Assembly (NCBI RefSeq): GCF_003023845.1
Contig: NZ_PYFT01000001.1
Span: 4,092,001 to 4,156,000, forward strand
Direction: 5' to 3'
DNA length: 64,000 bases
Source of the DNA: Adhaeribacter arboris
Lineage (GTDB): Bacteria; Bacteroidota; Bacteroidia; Cytophagales; Hymenobacteraceae
The position numbers and the translations under genes are program-made. How positions within the stretch are numbered: position 1 is the first letter of the stretch; every line of letters begins with the position of its first letter. The notes under the pieces are model-generated. The model ran no database searches. It was not told the origin of the DNA and saw only the letters and a program-made list of their open reading frames with translations. Shown one piece after another: positions 8,574 through 17,993 of this stretch.

Positions 8574-8810
8574 TTAAGAAAATAATTTACCGAATAAGCT
8601 TTTCTGTTCTTCTATTTTAAAACCAGCTTGCTTTACTTTTTCTACTACTTCTGCCGCTGAAACAGCCTCGCCTTGTACCGTTAAAATTTTTTCGGGATTT
8701 GTGGTATCTACGTTCCAGTTGGTATCATCCGGTAAAGCATCTAAATAGGGTTTAGCGGTAGCCACGCAATTACTGCAGTTAATATTAGTTTTAAATTTTA
8801 AAGTTTTCAT
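8574..8810 (-). CDS. Heavy-metal-associated (HMA) domain protein
   Basis: A 78-residue single-domain protein of the CopZ/HMA type. It carries a CxxC metal site (CSNC) at residues 13-16 in FKTNINCSNCVATAKPYLD and ends in the usual VKQAGFKIEE strand. The frame is open upstream to 8942, but the internal ATG at 8810 gives the standard HMA start, and the upstream codons come from a duplicated non-coding leader. It is likely a copper or other soft-metal carrier or sensor. It is the first gene of a pair with the persulfide dioxygenase, so it may link metal and sulfur handling. The metal cannot be told from sequence. Confidence 0.85.
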   Translation of the reverse strand: MKTLKFKTNINCSNCVATAKPYLDALPDDTNWNVDTTNPEKILTVQGEAVSAAEVVEKVKQAGFKIEEQKSLFGKLFS

Positions 8811-8816
8811 AAAGTA

Positions 8817-8850
8817 TTCCATTCTAAATTTTTGTTCCATTCTAAATTTT
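8817..8850. repeat. Two exact 16-base direct repeats in the HMA leader
   Basis: TTCCATTCTAAATTTT occurs at 8817-8832 and again at 8835-8850, a period of 18 bases. On the minus strand the repeats sit immediately upstream of the HMA start codon, so they could be an operator or simply a recent slippage duplication. Confidence 0.8.
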
Positions 8851-8969
8851 ATATAACAAAGATACGCGGCTCTTTGCTCCTGGCTGTTATATAGTTTTAA
8901 CGGAGATGTATAAAATTTAGCTGCCACAAATTGGGGAAACAAAGAGGTAAAACTTAAATTTATGATTCA

Positions 8970-9014
8970 AAATAAGAATCCGCGGAATCCGTGTAATCTG
9001 CGGTAATCCGCGGT
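8970..9014 (-). repeat. Short-period CGCGGATTA-type tandem repeat after DUF4403
   Basis: Starting at the stop codon of the DUF4403 gene, the minus strand reads degenerate units of about 10-11 bases: CCGCGGATTA, CCGCAGATTA, CACGGATT and CCGCGGATTC. Related sequence follows the RND pump gene at 51308-51356 and permease 6 near 51072-51093. This looks like a dispersed intergenic repeat of Bacteroidota. Confidence 0.7.
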
Positions 9015-10466
9015 TTAGAGTTTTACAATTTGCACCGTTAAATTTCCCTGAGCATTTACTACGGCTTTTATGGAAGTTGGCGTAAGATAAATATTATCCG
9101 GCGTAAAGGAGCGAATATTACCTTTCAATAAAATAGCATCATTTACGTGCGCCGATTGGTCGAGGGAATGTTGCAGCAAAGTGCGGGCTTGCTCCAACTG
9201 GGTTTTAACCGGAAAGGTAATTTGTTCTTGAATGTTGCGAATAAATTTGCCTTTCGCTAGCCAACTAGCAGTTTTTAATAACTGATCTTTTGTTTTCAGA
9301 TCATAGTCTACCTCGCGGATGCGAATGCTGGTGGTAGCGGCATCATAATAAGGTATCGCTTTCAAAAATACCTTTCCCACAATTTTTTTAGTGAATAAAC
9401 CTGTTTTAGCTTTTCCATTTACGTCCAGCATTACCACTAATTTATCGCCGCTGCCGCTAATTTCGGCGTTATTGATGGTAATCTGCTGTTTGCCGTTCTC
9501 AAAGTTATACGTTTTACCAGCAACTTGCTCTTGTAATAATTTGGTCGCGTGAAGGTAGGGTACTTCGCCAATCAAACCTATTTGTACGTTATCGATTAAG
9601 CGGTTATCTGTAATAAGTTTAGGTAAATTAGGATTTACCTTTACCTGCGGTTTACCATTGGTTACCGTTTCGATAAAGGAGTTAAAGCCAATACGCAGGT
9701 TCAATTCGCCGTTGGTGGCTTGTAGCGGAGAAATACGAATATCCTGCGGGGTAACGGTTAGCCAGGCATTGTAGGTTTTATCCAGTTGTATAGGCTGCTG
9801 TAATTTTAACCAGGCTTCCTGCACGTATTGCCGGATGTTGAGTCGTTTTTGGATTTCCTGGTCCAGCATATTGGATAAACGCGCCATTTGGTTTTGCATA
9901 GCCGGTTCTACAAAACGGGCCAAACCAATTTTAAGCGGACCAACGGTTAAAGTAGGTTTAGTAGCGCCCCAGTCAAAATCGCCGGTAGTTACCGTTTTAA
10001 CTTTATAATCTTCGGTAAAGGAGAGTAAGCTTTCCGTTTTTACCACTACGTCAAATTCCGTGCTTTCGCTTTTATCAATTACCGGACAAATTTTACAGGG
10101 TTCCCATTTCCAGCGCCCTTTCGCGAAAATATGCAAGGGCACTGTAAAGTAAATTTTATTCTGTTCGGCGCGGATGCCTAATTTACCAATTTTACTTACC
10201 GTTACGGCCAGGTTATCGCCTTCCAAATTATCATCTTTGTACAAAATGCCGTTTAATTCTTGGTTAAGCTTGGTTTCGAGAGTAGCTGCCTGAAAAGAGA
10301 TTGGAACGGTAATCGTGGAAAGTTTACGCTCAAATGCCGGCGCGGCGGCTACGGACTGAGTTGGGGCCGTAGCTTGTAAAGTTGTCGTTTTCTGACAACT
10401 GGTAATAAGTAAAGTACTGGTTAAAAGTACAGATAAAAAGGTAAAACAATTTAGGATAAAACGCAT
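9015..10466 (-). CDS. DUF4403 family lipoprotein
   Basis: A 483-residue secreted protein from ATG 10466 (MRFILNCFTFLSVLLTSTLL). The frame also allows a start nine codons upstream, but this ATG places a proper n-region before the hydrophobic core and the lipobox ITSC. The body has the DUF4403 pattern: an early IPISF-like segment (TVPISFQAATLETKLNQELN), a central KWEPC element, a repeat of the same fold in the second half, and the C-terminal TPTSIKAVVNAQGNLTVQI. It probably sits in the outer membrane or periplasm. The fold is thought to be lipid- or tubular-protein-like, but the role is unknown. It shares the strand with the barrel protein gene upstream. Confidence 0.85.
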   Translation of the reverse strand: MRFILNCFTFLSVLLTSTLLITSCQKTTTLQATAPTQSVAAAPAFERKLSTITVPISFQAATLETKLNQELNGILYKDDNLEGDNLAVTVSKIGKLGIRAEQNKIYFTVPLHIFAKGRWKWEPCKICPVIDKSESTEFDVVVKTESLLSFTEDYKVKTVTTGDFDWGATKPTLTVGPLKIGLARFVEPAMQNQMARLSNMLDQEIQKRLNIRQYVQEAWLKLQQPIQLDKTYNAWLTVTPQDIRISPLQATNGELNLRIGFNSFIETVTNGKPQVKVNPNLPKLITDNRLIDNVQIGLIGEVPYLHATKLLQEQVAGKTYNFENGKQQITINNAEISGSGDKLVVMLDVNGKAKTGLFTKKIVGKVFLKAIPYYDAATTSIRIREVDYDLKTKDQLLKTASWLAKGKFIRNIQEQITFPVKTQLEQARTLLQHSLDQSAHVNDAILLKGNIRSFTPDNIYLTPTSIKAVVNAQGNLTVQIVKL

Positions 10467-10587
10467 AGTTTTAATTATTAGAAAATGCCGCAAAGGTAAA
10501 AACAGATAGTAAATGATTGCCGCCTAATTGAACAGGAAACGAATGGGGCAACCGAATAGTTTAGTGCTTTCCGGTAAGGTATCTATT

Positions 10588-10624
10588 TAAAATAACAAAG
10601 CCGGCAGTTTTAAGGCTGACCGGC
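10588..10624 (-). terminator. Terminator after the outer-membrane barrel gene
   Basis: On the minus strand GCCGGTCAG pairs with CTGCCGGC (one bulge), with an 8-base loop, followed by TTTGTTATTTT. It lies 30 bases after the stop codon of the barrel gene, so that gene probably ends its transcript here. Confidence 0.7.
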
Positions 10625-10654
10625 GGTACAATTAAACTGTTATTTTTTATTGTG

Positions 10655-11422
10655 TTAGAACACAAAACCAGCCCGAATGCCCGAGTTAGCGTAAGCTCCC
10701 GAGTTCCAGGAAGAATAGCCCTTAAAGGTTACATTGGTAGCTGGCTCCTTTTGCACCACTTTTACATCCTGATACTTGCTATAACTCACAGAATAGCCAA
10801 ACTCCAGGCCGAGGTAAAAGCGGCTTAATACATAATAATCTAAACCGGCTAAGCCACGTAGTCCAACTGTATTAAAATTCCTGGCATATAAATAACCTTC
10901 TTCAAAATTACTGGAAGCGGGATAGTTATACCAGCCTTTTTGTACTTCAATTTCGCCGGAGGTATTAATATCTGTTATGTTCTCGTGGTATCTGCCGGCT
11001 GTAAATGCGAGCTCTGTACCGATGTAAGGTGATAATTTTGAAGTACCTTTAAAATGCTTCTCCAAACCTGGATTAATAGAGAAAGTATTGCCAGAACGGG
11101 AAGTTTTATAATTATTTGAATAAGCGTAATTATTTGAATTATGCTCGTAGTTAAAGCTAAGCCGCAAGGCTTTATTATCTTGGTAGAAGTAACGTCCCCG
11201 GATTTGTGAAAGTATATTGCCTAATGTGAAAACATTGTTTTGGTAGCCATACGATCCATTATAATTATTAAAATAATTTGTGGTAAATAATCCAAGCGTT
11301 AACTCCGTGGTAAAATTACCGGCTCGGGGTTTACGGGTTTGGGTGGAATCGGATTTTCCCTGTGCGTGGACAAAAGAAGAGATGGTTGCTGCTAAGGTTA
11401 GCAGCACAAGAGCTTTTTTCAT
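10655..11422 (-). CDS. Outer-membrane beta-barrel protein
   Basis: A 255-residue protein with a clear Sec signal peptide (MKKALVLLTLAATISSFVHA, then Q). Alternating hydrophobic/polar strands follow, rich in Tyr, Asn, Ser and Gly (for example FTTELTLGLFTTNYFNN, ALRLSFNYEHNSNNYAYSNN, YIGTELAFTAGRY, YLGLEFGYSVSYSK). It ends in a strand with a terminal Phe (GIRAGFVF), the usual outer-membrane insertion signal. This is an 8-10 stranded barrel of the OmpA-like/OMP_b-brl type common in Bacteroidota. The function is unknown: structural, or a narrow pore. It is transcribed alone, with its own terminator. Confidence 0.85.
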   Translation of the reverse strand: MKKALVLLTLAATISSFVHAQGKSDSTQTRKPRAGNFTTELTLGLFTTNYFNNYNGSYGYQNNVFTLGNILSQIRGRYFYQDNKALRLSFNYEHNSNNYAYSNNYKTSRSGNTFSINPGLEKHFKGTSKLSPYIGTELAFTAGRYHENITDINTSGEIEVQKGWYNYPASSNFEEGYLYARNFNTVGLRGLAGLDYYVLSRFYLGLEFGYSVSYSKYQDVKVVQKEPATNVTFKGYSSWNSGAYANSGIRAGFVF

Positions 11423-11522
11423 GAAGTTTTAACAGGTTAAGATGAATAAATCGGTTAAAGCAAAAAAGAAAGGCAATTTCTGGTTTAGCCACAAAAATAA
11501 AGCCATACAGTTGTTTTTTGGT

Positions 11523-12248
11523 TTATTTCACTAACTCCCAGTATTTGGTCCGGATAGGTGCCTGCCGGAGTGCCGTATCTAATTCTGCTTCCGACGCAAA
11601 TTGCAATTGCGTTAAATAAGAGGCTTCTACGGTTACGGTGAACTGATTTAATTCAAACGGCCAGGGTATTACTTGAATGCGGCCCTCTTTTTGTTGCCGC
11701 ACATCATAACGGATGCCATCGGGACCCGCACTAATTTCCAGGGCACGTTCCGCTTCGGGTAATTCCTGCCGACACAAAATCAACGACAACCGATCGCACC
11801 ATTGCATTAAATCATAGGCCTTTTGAGCTTCTTTTTTTGTTACTTTTAAAGCTTTGCGCCAAAGGGCTTGGTTCTGCAATTGCTCATCTAAAAAAGCATC
11901 GGTGGTTTTATGCTGGCCGCGGAGTTCTTCGTAGAGAAACGCAAGGTGCATGGAAGTGAGCAAGGAGCGCCATTGCCCCTGGTACCGGGCTTCCTCCATT
12001 ACCTGCTGGGCTTGTTCCAGCGAAAAAGGTAACATCGTAAAGTTGGCAGGCGCTCCGGCAGCCGTTAAACCTACTTTGCCCGCCCAGGAACGTTGGCCAT
12101 CATCGTGCTGAGCAATGGCCGCCAAGGTATCTACCCACCGGACGGGTCGGTCGGTGGTACGCCAGGCAAAAGCAATTTGCGCCGCCAATAAAGCATGTGC
12201 TTGTTGGTAAATGATCTCCCAACCTTCTTTTACCAGATTTACAATCAT
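11523..12248 (-). CDS. DUF3891 family protein
   Basis: A 241-residue cytoplasmic protein beginning MIVNLVKEGWEIIYQQAHAL, matching the DUF3891 start. The family landmarks HALLAAQIAFAWR, AAIAQHDDGQ and MLPFSLEQAQQ are present. The His/Asp-rich HDDG element resembles metal-binding HD-like hydrolases, so a hydrolase role is possible but unproven. No signal peptide or membrane segment is present. The neighbour upstream is the divergent susC, which suggests no functional link. Length is normal for the family. Confidence 0.85.
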   Translation of the reverse strand: MIVNLVKEGWEIIYQQAHALLAAQIAFAWRTTDRPVRWVDTLAAIAQHDDGQRSWAGKVGLTAAGAPANFTMLPFSLEQAQQVMEEARYQGQWRSLLTSMHLAFLYEELRGQHKTTDAFLDEQLQNQALWRKALKVTKKEAQKAYDLMQWCDRLSLILCRQELPEAERALEISAGPDGIRYDVRQQKEGRIQVIPWPFELNQFTVTVEASYLTQLQFASEAELDTALRQAPIRTKYWELVK

Positions 12249-12868
12249 AACAACATAATAGAATAATGTGCTATTTAATCGTAATCTAAGCCGGAAGGTT
12301 ATTACTATTAGGTATAAATCTTATTAAATTCCTAAATTTTATGGTGAGTAGATTTTAATATATTTGGCAATAGTAGTACTTCTCTAAACCATAAATTTAT
12401 ATAAATGTCATAAATACATCTATAAATAATAGAATTTAGTTATTGGCTAAATTTTCAAAGAAATATTCCAGAAAATTGCGGCAGGTGAAACGGTACGCAC
12501 TTGTTAAATATGGTATAGGCTTTTATAAGTCAAGCGCTTATAATTATGCTTAATTATTTGTTAAATTGTTTATTGCAACATGCAAGAGGCCTAGTGTAAA
12601 ATAAGCAGCTGAATAGTTCTATATATCCGAAACCTGGAGAATTAAATCTAATTTAATCGTTGAAAAAGATATAAGTATTTTTGACACTTATTGAATGTAT
12701 TAGAATAATTTAACGAAGTTGTTTAAATTATACTATTTTTTGTTCTACTTATTGTTTCTCTTCTAAAATTGCCTTAGGTTTATTCATTCTATCTCTGCCA
12801 GTTAGAGGTAAGTAAACTATTGCTTAGAGTACCAATTTTTACTCGCTTTCACTTAAATCAATTATATT
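12249..12868. other. Divergent upstream region of DUF3891 and susC
   Basis: 620 bases, AT-rich, with no gene. It must hold the susC promoter. A TATTTTTTG near 12732 resembles a -7 box but has an imperfect spacing and no clear -33 TTTG. No extracytoplasmic sigma/anti-sigma pair lies next to the locus. Confidence 0.5.
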
Positions 12869-15800
12869 ATGCAAAAACAATTACTAAGAAAAATGAAGTA
12901 TTTTATACTACTTCATCTTTTGTTATTTTCAATTACTGAGTCCTTCGCCCAGGTATCGGTAAAAGGCAAAATAACCGGTGAAACCGGGGAAGGATTGCCC
13001 GGCGTAACCGTATTGCTAAAAGGAACCACTACGGGTGCTACAACCGACCCGGATGGTAATTATACGCTAGCTTTACCTAATGGCAATGGCACATTAGTTA
13101 TCTCGTTTATTGGGTACCAAACCCAAGAGTTGGCAGTAAATAATCGTACTACAATTAACGTATCATTGGCTCCCGACACTAAGGCTTTACAAGAAGTAGT
13201 AGTGGTAGGTTATGGTACGCAGAAAAAAGAAACCGTAACGGGTTCGGTTGCTACCGTTAAAGGAGCGGAATTACAAAAATCTCCGGCCATAAACCTTTCT
13301 AACTCTATTGCCGGCCGTATGCCCGGTGTAATTGCTACTAACGGTAGTGGTGAGCCCGGATACGATGGTTCCGCTATCCGGATTCGGGGTTCTAATACCT
13401 TAGGTAATAACGATGCCTTAATTGTAATTGATGGTGTTCCAGCCCGGGCGGGTGGTTTTGAACGCCTAAACCCCGCTGATATCGAAAATATTTCGGTATT
13501 GAAAGATGCTTCCGCGGCTATTTATGGTTCTCGGGCGGCTAATGGCGTTATTCTGATTACCACTAAACGCGGTAAATCCGGTAAACCAGAACTTTCTTAT
13601 TCTTATAACCAAGGCTGGGCCCAACCTACTATTGTGCCTAAAATGGCTACTGCCACGCAGTATGCCGAAATGGTAAACGAAATCGATATCTATAATTTAC
13701 CTTCTCAATACTGGTCTGCCGCTGCTGAGGCTTTTAGAACTACCGGTAGTTTTACCCGGCCAGATAATGGCGCCGTAACAAATGCTACTTTTAAGCCCGA
13801 TGATATGCAAAAGTTTCGGGATGGCTCCGATCCTTGGGGGCACCCCAATACCGATTGGTTTGATGCTGCTTTAAAAACCTGGTCGCCCCAATCGCGGCAT
13901 AATTTACAGTTAAACGGTGGGTCCGAAAATATCCGCTACTTAGCTTCACTGGGTTATCAAAATCAGGATGCTTATTACAAAAAGGCTGCTACTGGTTACA
14001 AACAATACGATATGCGGCTGAACGTAGACGCTACCGTTAACAAATACATTACTACTTCCTTGGGGGTAGTGGGCCGTCAGGAAAATCGTTTCTTCCCGAC
14101 CAAACCTGCCGGGGCTATTTTCCGGATGCTGATGCGCGGTTACCCGTATCGGCCGGCTTACTGGCCAAACGGCTTACCTGGCCCGGATATTGAAAACGGG
14201 GAACAACCGGTGGTAATTACTACTAATAATACCGGTTACGATCGCGATACCCGTTATTACTTACAGTCAAACGGTAAAATTGAAGTTACGGTACCTTGGG
14301 TAAAAGGCTTAAAATTTACTGGTAGCGCTGCCGTAGATAAATATGTTCGCCAAACAAAAACTTTCCAGACTCCTTGGTTCGTGTATAGCTGGGATAATAA
14401 AAGCTACGAAGCAGATGGTACCACGCCAAAATTGCAAAAAGTTAAACGCGGACCAGCACAAGCTACTCTTGGACAGGGAAGTGAAGACCAGTTAAATACC
14501 TTGCTTACCGGCTTAATATCTTACGACCGTACTATTGGTCCGCATGGTATTACCGTACTGGCCGGGGTAAACAAAGAAACTTCTAATTCTAACTATTTCG
14601 GGGCTAACCGGAAATATTTTAACTCTAACGCTATCGACCAATTGTTTGCCGGGGGTAACGCCGAAAAAGATAATTCTGGTAGTGCCTGGGAACGCGCCCG
14701 GGGTAGCTACTTTGGCCGGTTAGCCTATAATTATAAAGAAAAATACCTCGCTGAATTCCTCTGGCGGTACGATGGTTCTTATATGTTCCCGGAAAACAGC
14801 CGTTGGGGCTTTTTCCCCGGCGCTTTGGTGGGATATCGTATTTCTGAAGAAGCTTTCTTCAAGAAAGCCCTGCCTTTTGTTAATGACTTAAAAATCCGCG
14901 GTTCTTGGGGTCAGTTAGGTAACGACCAGGTATATTTTAACAATGTTCTACGGGAGTACGATTACTTGCCTACTTACGGCTTGGGTTCTTATCCAATTGG
15001 CGGCCAAGTCGCGCAAACATTATTCGAAAACGGAGTGCCTAATACTCAATTAACCTGGGAAGTAGCCGATAATAAAGATATTGGTTTAGAAGGCCAAGTG
15101 CTGGATGGTAAAATCTTCTTCGAATTTGATGTTTTTCGCAACAATCGTTCAAATATCCTGTGGCGGAGAGCGGCCTCTATTCCGGCCTCAACCGGTATGG
15201 TGTTGCCCGCTGAAAACATTGGTAAGGTTAGAAACCAAGGTTACGAATTCCGGATTGGCCACAATAATACCTTCGGGGATTTTAACCTGAACGTAAGCGT
15301 AAACGGAGGCTATGCTAAGAACGAAATCGAATTCTGGGATGAAACTCCCGGCGCTCCCGAATGGCAGAAGTCTACTGGCCGTACGATGAATACCGGCTTA
15401 TTCTACATCTACGATGGTATCTTTACTACGCAAGCCGATATTGACGCGAATAAATTGGATTACAGCGGTGTAGGTGCGAGTACTTTACGTCCCGGCGATA
15501 TGAAATATAAAGACGTGAACGGCGATGGTAAATTAAACGGCGACGATAGAGTAAGAAGAGACAAAAACAACCAGCCTACTTTCCAGGGAGGTTTGAACAT
15601 TGGCGCTCGCTACAAAGGATTTGACCTGACTATCCTGTTCCAGGGGGCTACCGGCGGCGAAATCTTCCTGCAAACCGAATCGGGTACTATTGGTAACTTC
15701 CTGGCTTATAGCTACGAGAACCGCTGGACGCTGGATAATCCGAGTACCGAGCATCCTCGTACCGTGGACAGAAGCAACCAGTATTTTTCTAATGGTAATA

Positions 15801-16036
15801 CCTACTGGCTCAGAAGCACCGATTATGTTCGTCTGAAAAACTTCGAGATTGGCTATAATTTACCTACTAACATAGGTCAGCGTTTCGGAATTAATAACTT
15901 ACGGGTGTATGTAAACGGTTTGAACCTGATTACTTGGGACAAAACCGATGTATTCGATCCGGAATCAACTGGTGGTAACGCCCAATATTATCCACAGGCT
16001 AGAATCTTGAATACGGGTGTTTCTGTAACATTTTAA
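12869..16036 (+). CDS. SusC/RagA family TonB-linked outer-membrane protein
   Basis: A 1055-residue TonB-dependent transporter that pulls large nutrients across the outer membrane, working with its SusD lid. The signal peptide reads MKYFILLHLLLFSITESFAQ from the tenth codon, so that ATG (12896) is an alternative start. A carboxypeptidase-regulatory-like domain spans about 30-105 (VSVKGKITGETGEGLPGVTV). The TonB box/plug region follows (EVVVVGYGTQKKETVTGSVA, then ALIVIDGVPARAG and VLKDASAAIYGSRAANGVI). A 22-strand barrel ends in NTGVSVTF. The susD gene starts 11 bases after its stop. The missing sigma/anti-sigma pair means induction cues are not visible. The substrate is unknown. Confidence 0.97.
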   Translation: MQKQLLRKMKYFILLHLLLFSITESFAQVSVKGKITGETGEGLPGVTVLLKGTTTGATTDPDGNYTLALPNGNGTLVISFIGYQTQELAVNNRTTINVSLAPDTKALQEVVVVGYGTQKKETVTGSVATVKGAELQKSPAINLSNSIAGRMPGVIATNGSGEPGYDGSAIRIRGSNTLGNNDALIVIDGVPARAGGFERLNPADIENISVLKDASAAIYGSRAANGVILITTKRGKSGKPELSYSYNQGWAQPTIVPKMATATQYAEMVNEIDIYNLPSQYWSAAAEAFRTTGSFTRPDNGAVTNATFKPDDMQKFRDGSDPWGHPNTDWFDAALKTWSPQSRHNLQLNGGSENIRYLASLGYQNQDAYYKKAATGYKQYDMRLNVDATVNKYITTSLGVVGRQENRFFPTKPAGAIFRMLMRGYPYRPAYWPNGLPGPDIENGEQPVVITTNNTGYDRDTRYYLQSNGKIEVTVPWVKGLKFTGSAAVDKYVRQTKTFQTPWFVYSWDNKSYEADGTTPKLQKVKRGPAQATLGQGSEDQLNTLLTGLISYDRTIGPHGITVLAGVNKETSNSNYFGANRKYFNSNAIDQLFAGGNAEKDNSGSAWERARGSYFGRLAYNYKEKYLAEFLWRYDGSYMFPENSRWGFFPGALVGYRISEEAFFKKALPFVNDLKIRGSWGQLGNDQVYFNNVLREYDYLPTYGLGSYPIGGQVAQTLFENGVPNTQLTWEVADNKDIGLEGQVLDGKIFFEFDVFRNNRSNILWRRAASIPASTGMVLPAENIGKVRNQGYEFRIGHNNTFGDFNLNVSVNGGYAKNEIEFWDETPGAPEWQKSTGRTMNTGLFYIYDGIFTTQADIDANKLDYSGVGASTLRPGDMKYKDVNGDGKLNGDDRVRRDKNNQPTFQGGLNIGARYKGFDLTILFQGATGGEIFLQTESGTIGNFLAYSYENRWTLDNPSTEHPRTVDRSNQYFSNGNTYWLRSTDYVRLKNFEIGYNLPTNIGQRFGINNLRVYVNGLNLITWDKTDVFDPESTGGNAQYYPQARILNTGVSVTF

Positions 16037-16047
16037 TCCAAAACAAC

Positions 16048-17898
16048 ATGAATAAATCTTTAAAATATATTGCCATTGCTTTAGTCTCCGGTGGATTATT
16101 GGCCGGTTGTAACGAAGATTACCTGAATACATTACCCTTAGATAAAGCTCCGGGCGATTTAGTTTGGACGGATGCCGCGTTAGCAGAGTCGGCGGTAACC
16201 GAATTATACAATGGCTTGCACGATGGTTTACTTAACCAAGAAAGCATGGATTGTATTACCGATAACGCGTTATATAACTTCGGTAAACAGGATATCATGG
16301 AAGCCAATATTAGTCCTTCTAATACCGGCTGGGTAAATAATACTTACGAATACGGCGAAATGTATAGCCGGATACGGGCGGCTAATATTGCCTTAAAAAA
16401 GTTGGCAACACCGCAATTCGAAAATACTAATGGCATTGTAGAGCGGTTAAAAGGAGAAACGTATTTTATGCGGGCCTACTTTTATAACCAAATGCTACGG
16501 TACTACGGGGGTATTCCTATTATTAAATCGCCTTATGAGTTAACTAGTTCTGACTTTACCATTGCCCGGAACACGTACGAAGAATGCGTTAATTTTATTG
16601 TTAGCGATTTAGATTCGGCGTCTATGCTCCTGCAAGGTAAAACATTAGCCACCGGCCGGGCTACTAATGGTGCCGCTTTAGCTTTAAAATCCCGGGTACT
16701 ATTATATGCCGCTAGCGATTTACACGATATTCCTACTGCCAGTGGTAAATCGACGGTTATAGGTGGTTTTTCAAACAAAGAACTGCTGGGTTATGTAAGC
16801 GGCGACCAAAATGCCCGTTGGCAGGCTGCTAAAGATGCTGCTAAAGCAGTAATAGATTTAGGCATTTACGGTTATAACCTAAATTTAAGCGCGCCGGTAA
16901 CGCCAGAAGAAGGTAGAGCAAATTATGTTAACTTGTATTTATCCCGGAACGGCGGCGAAAAGGATGCTATCTTCTTGCGTCAGTTTATTAATGCCAAAGA
17001 CGAATGGGGTGCCTGGTATCCACGGAATAACGGACCAAACGGTTACCATGGCTGGACTTCCAGTGAACCTACCCAAAATTTAGTGGATGATTACGAAATG
17101 ATGGATGGTACTAAATTCGACTGGAACAATGCTGAACACAAAGCGGCTCCTTACGATAACCGAGATCCTCGTTTTTATGCTTCTATCTTGTACGATGGAG
17201 CTCCCTGGAAACCGCGTACCGCCGATGCAGCCGGAACCGATCCGTTTAACCAAATTCAGATGGGAACGTACCAGGTTGGTAGTGCCAGCAGCCCCACTAC
17301 TTACTTTGGCTTAGATACTCGTAATAGTTCTATTGAAAACTGGAACGGAACCCGTACCGGTTATGCCATCCGGAAATTCATTGATCCGAATCCAGCTATT
17401 GAAGACCAGGTAACCCGCCAGGAAGTGGCTTCACCGCAGATTAAGTTTACCGAAGTAGTGTTTAACTACATCGAGGCTTGTCTGGAATTAGGTCAGGAAG
17501 CCGAAGCAATTACCTGGTTAAACAAAATTCGTTTCCGTTCCGGTATGCCGCCCGTTAGCGAGTCGGGCCAGGCGCTGGTAGAACGCTATCGTAATGAGCG
17601 CAATATTGAAATGTTGTTCGAAGAGCAGCGTTTCTACGATGCCCGTCGTTGGATGATTGCTAAGGAAACGCTGGGTGAAAAAGTTAGAATTATGAAAGTA
17701 ACGGCTACTTTAAAACCAGGTAAAACCGTACCGGTTTATAAGTACAGCAAAGACGATTATAATTATACTTACACCGTACAGGAAATTGACCCAGGAGTAG
17801 AAAACCGGAAGTGGGACGATAAATTGTACTTCATGCCGATTAACCGCGACGAAATGAACCGGAACAATAAATTGGTTCAGAACCCAGGTTATCAATAA
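16048..17898 (+). CDS. SusD/RagB family nutrient-binding lipoprotein
   Basis: A 616-residue surface lipoprotein that caps the SusC barrel and captures ligand. The lipobox is LLAGC (Cys21), followed by the usual NEDYLNTLPLDK start. The N-terminal TPR-like part (AESAVTELYNGLHDGL, YSRIRAANIALKKL, RLKGETYFMRAYFYNQMLRYYGGIPII) and the C-terminal closing region (RYRNERNIEMLFEEQRFYDARRW, then MPINRDEMNRNNKLVQNPGY) are both intact. Length is at the long end for the family. It is co-transcribed with susC, and a terminator follows 20 bases after the stop. Confidence 0.97.
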   Translation: MNKSLKYIAIALVSGGLLAGCNEDYLNTLPLDKAPGDLVWTDAALAESAVTELYNGLHDGLLNQESMDCITDNALYNFGKQDIMEANISPSNTGWVNNTYEYGEMYSRIRAANIALKKLATPQFENTNGIVERLKGETYFMRAYFYNQMLRYYGGIPIIKSPYELTSSDFTIARNTYEECVNFIVSDLDSASMLLQGKTLATGRATNGAALALKSRVLLYAASDLHDIPTASGKSTVIGGFSNKELLGYVSGDQNARWQAAKDAAKAVIDLGIYGYNLNLSAPVTPEEGRANYVNLYLSRNGGEKDAIFLRQFINAKDEWGAWYPRNNGPNGYHGWTSSEPTQNLVDDYEMMDGTKFDWNNAEHKAAPYDNRDPRFYASILYDGAPWKPRTADAAGTDPFNQIQMGTYQVGSASSPTTYFGLDTRNSSIENWNGTRTGYAIRKFIDPNPAIEDQVTRQEVASPQIKFTEVVFNYIEACLELGQEAEAITWLNKIRFRSGMPPVSESGQALVERYRNERNIEMLFEEQRFYDARRWMIAKETLGEKVRIMKVTATLKPGKTVPVYKYSKDDYNYTYTVQEIDPGVENRKWDDKLYFMPINRDEMNRNNKLVQNPGYQ

Positions 17899-17918
17899 GC
17901 GTAACCTACCCTCGTATT

Positions 17919-17971
17919 AAAAATCTATGCTGGTAATTTTTATACTGGCATAGATTTTTTTATTTTTAATA
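17919..17971 (+). terminator. Terminator after susD
   Basis: A perfect 12-base stem, AAAAATCTATGC (17919-17930) with GCATAGATTTTT (17948-17959), has a 17-base loop and is followed by more T residues. It separates susCD from the FG-GAP gene that starts 23 bases later, so the latter may depend on read-through. Confidence 0.85.
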
Positions 17972-17993
17972 AAATCTTAATTGTATTATCACC

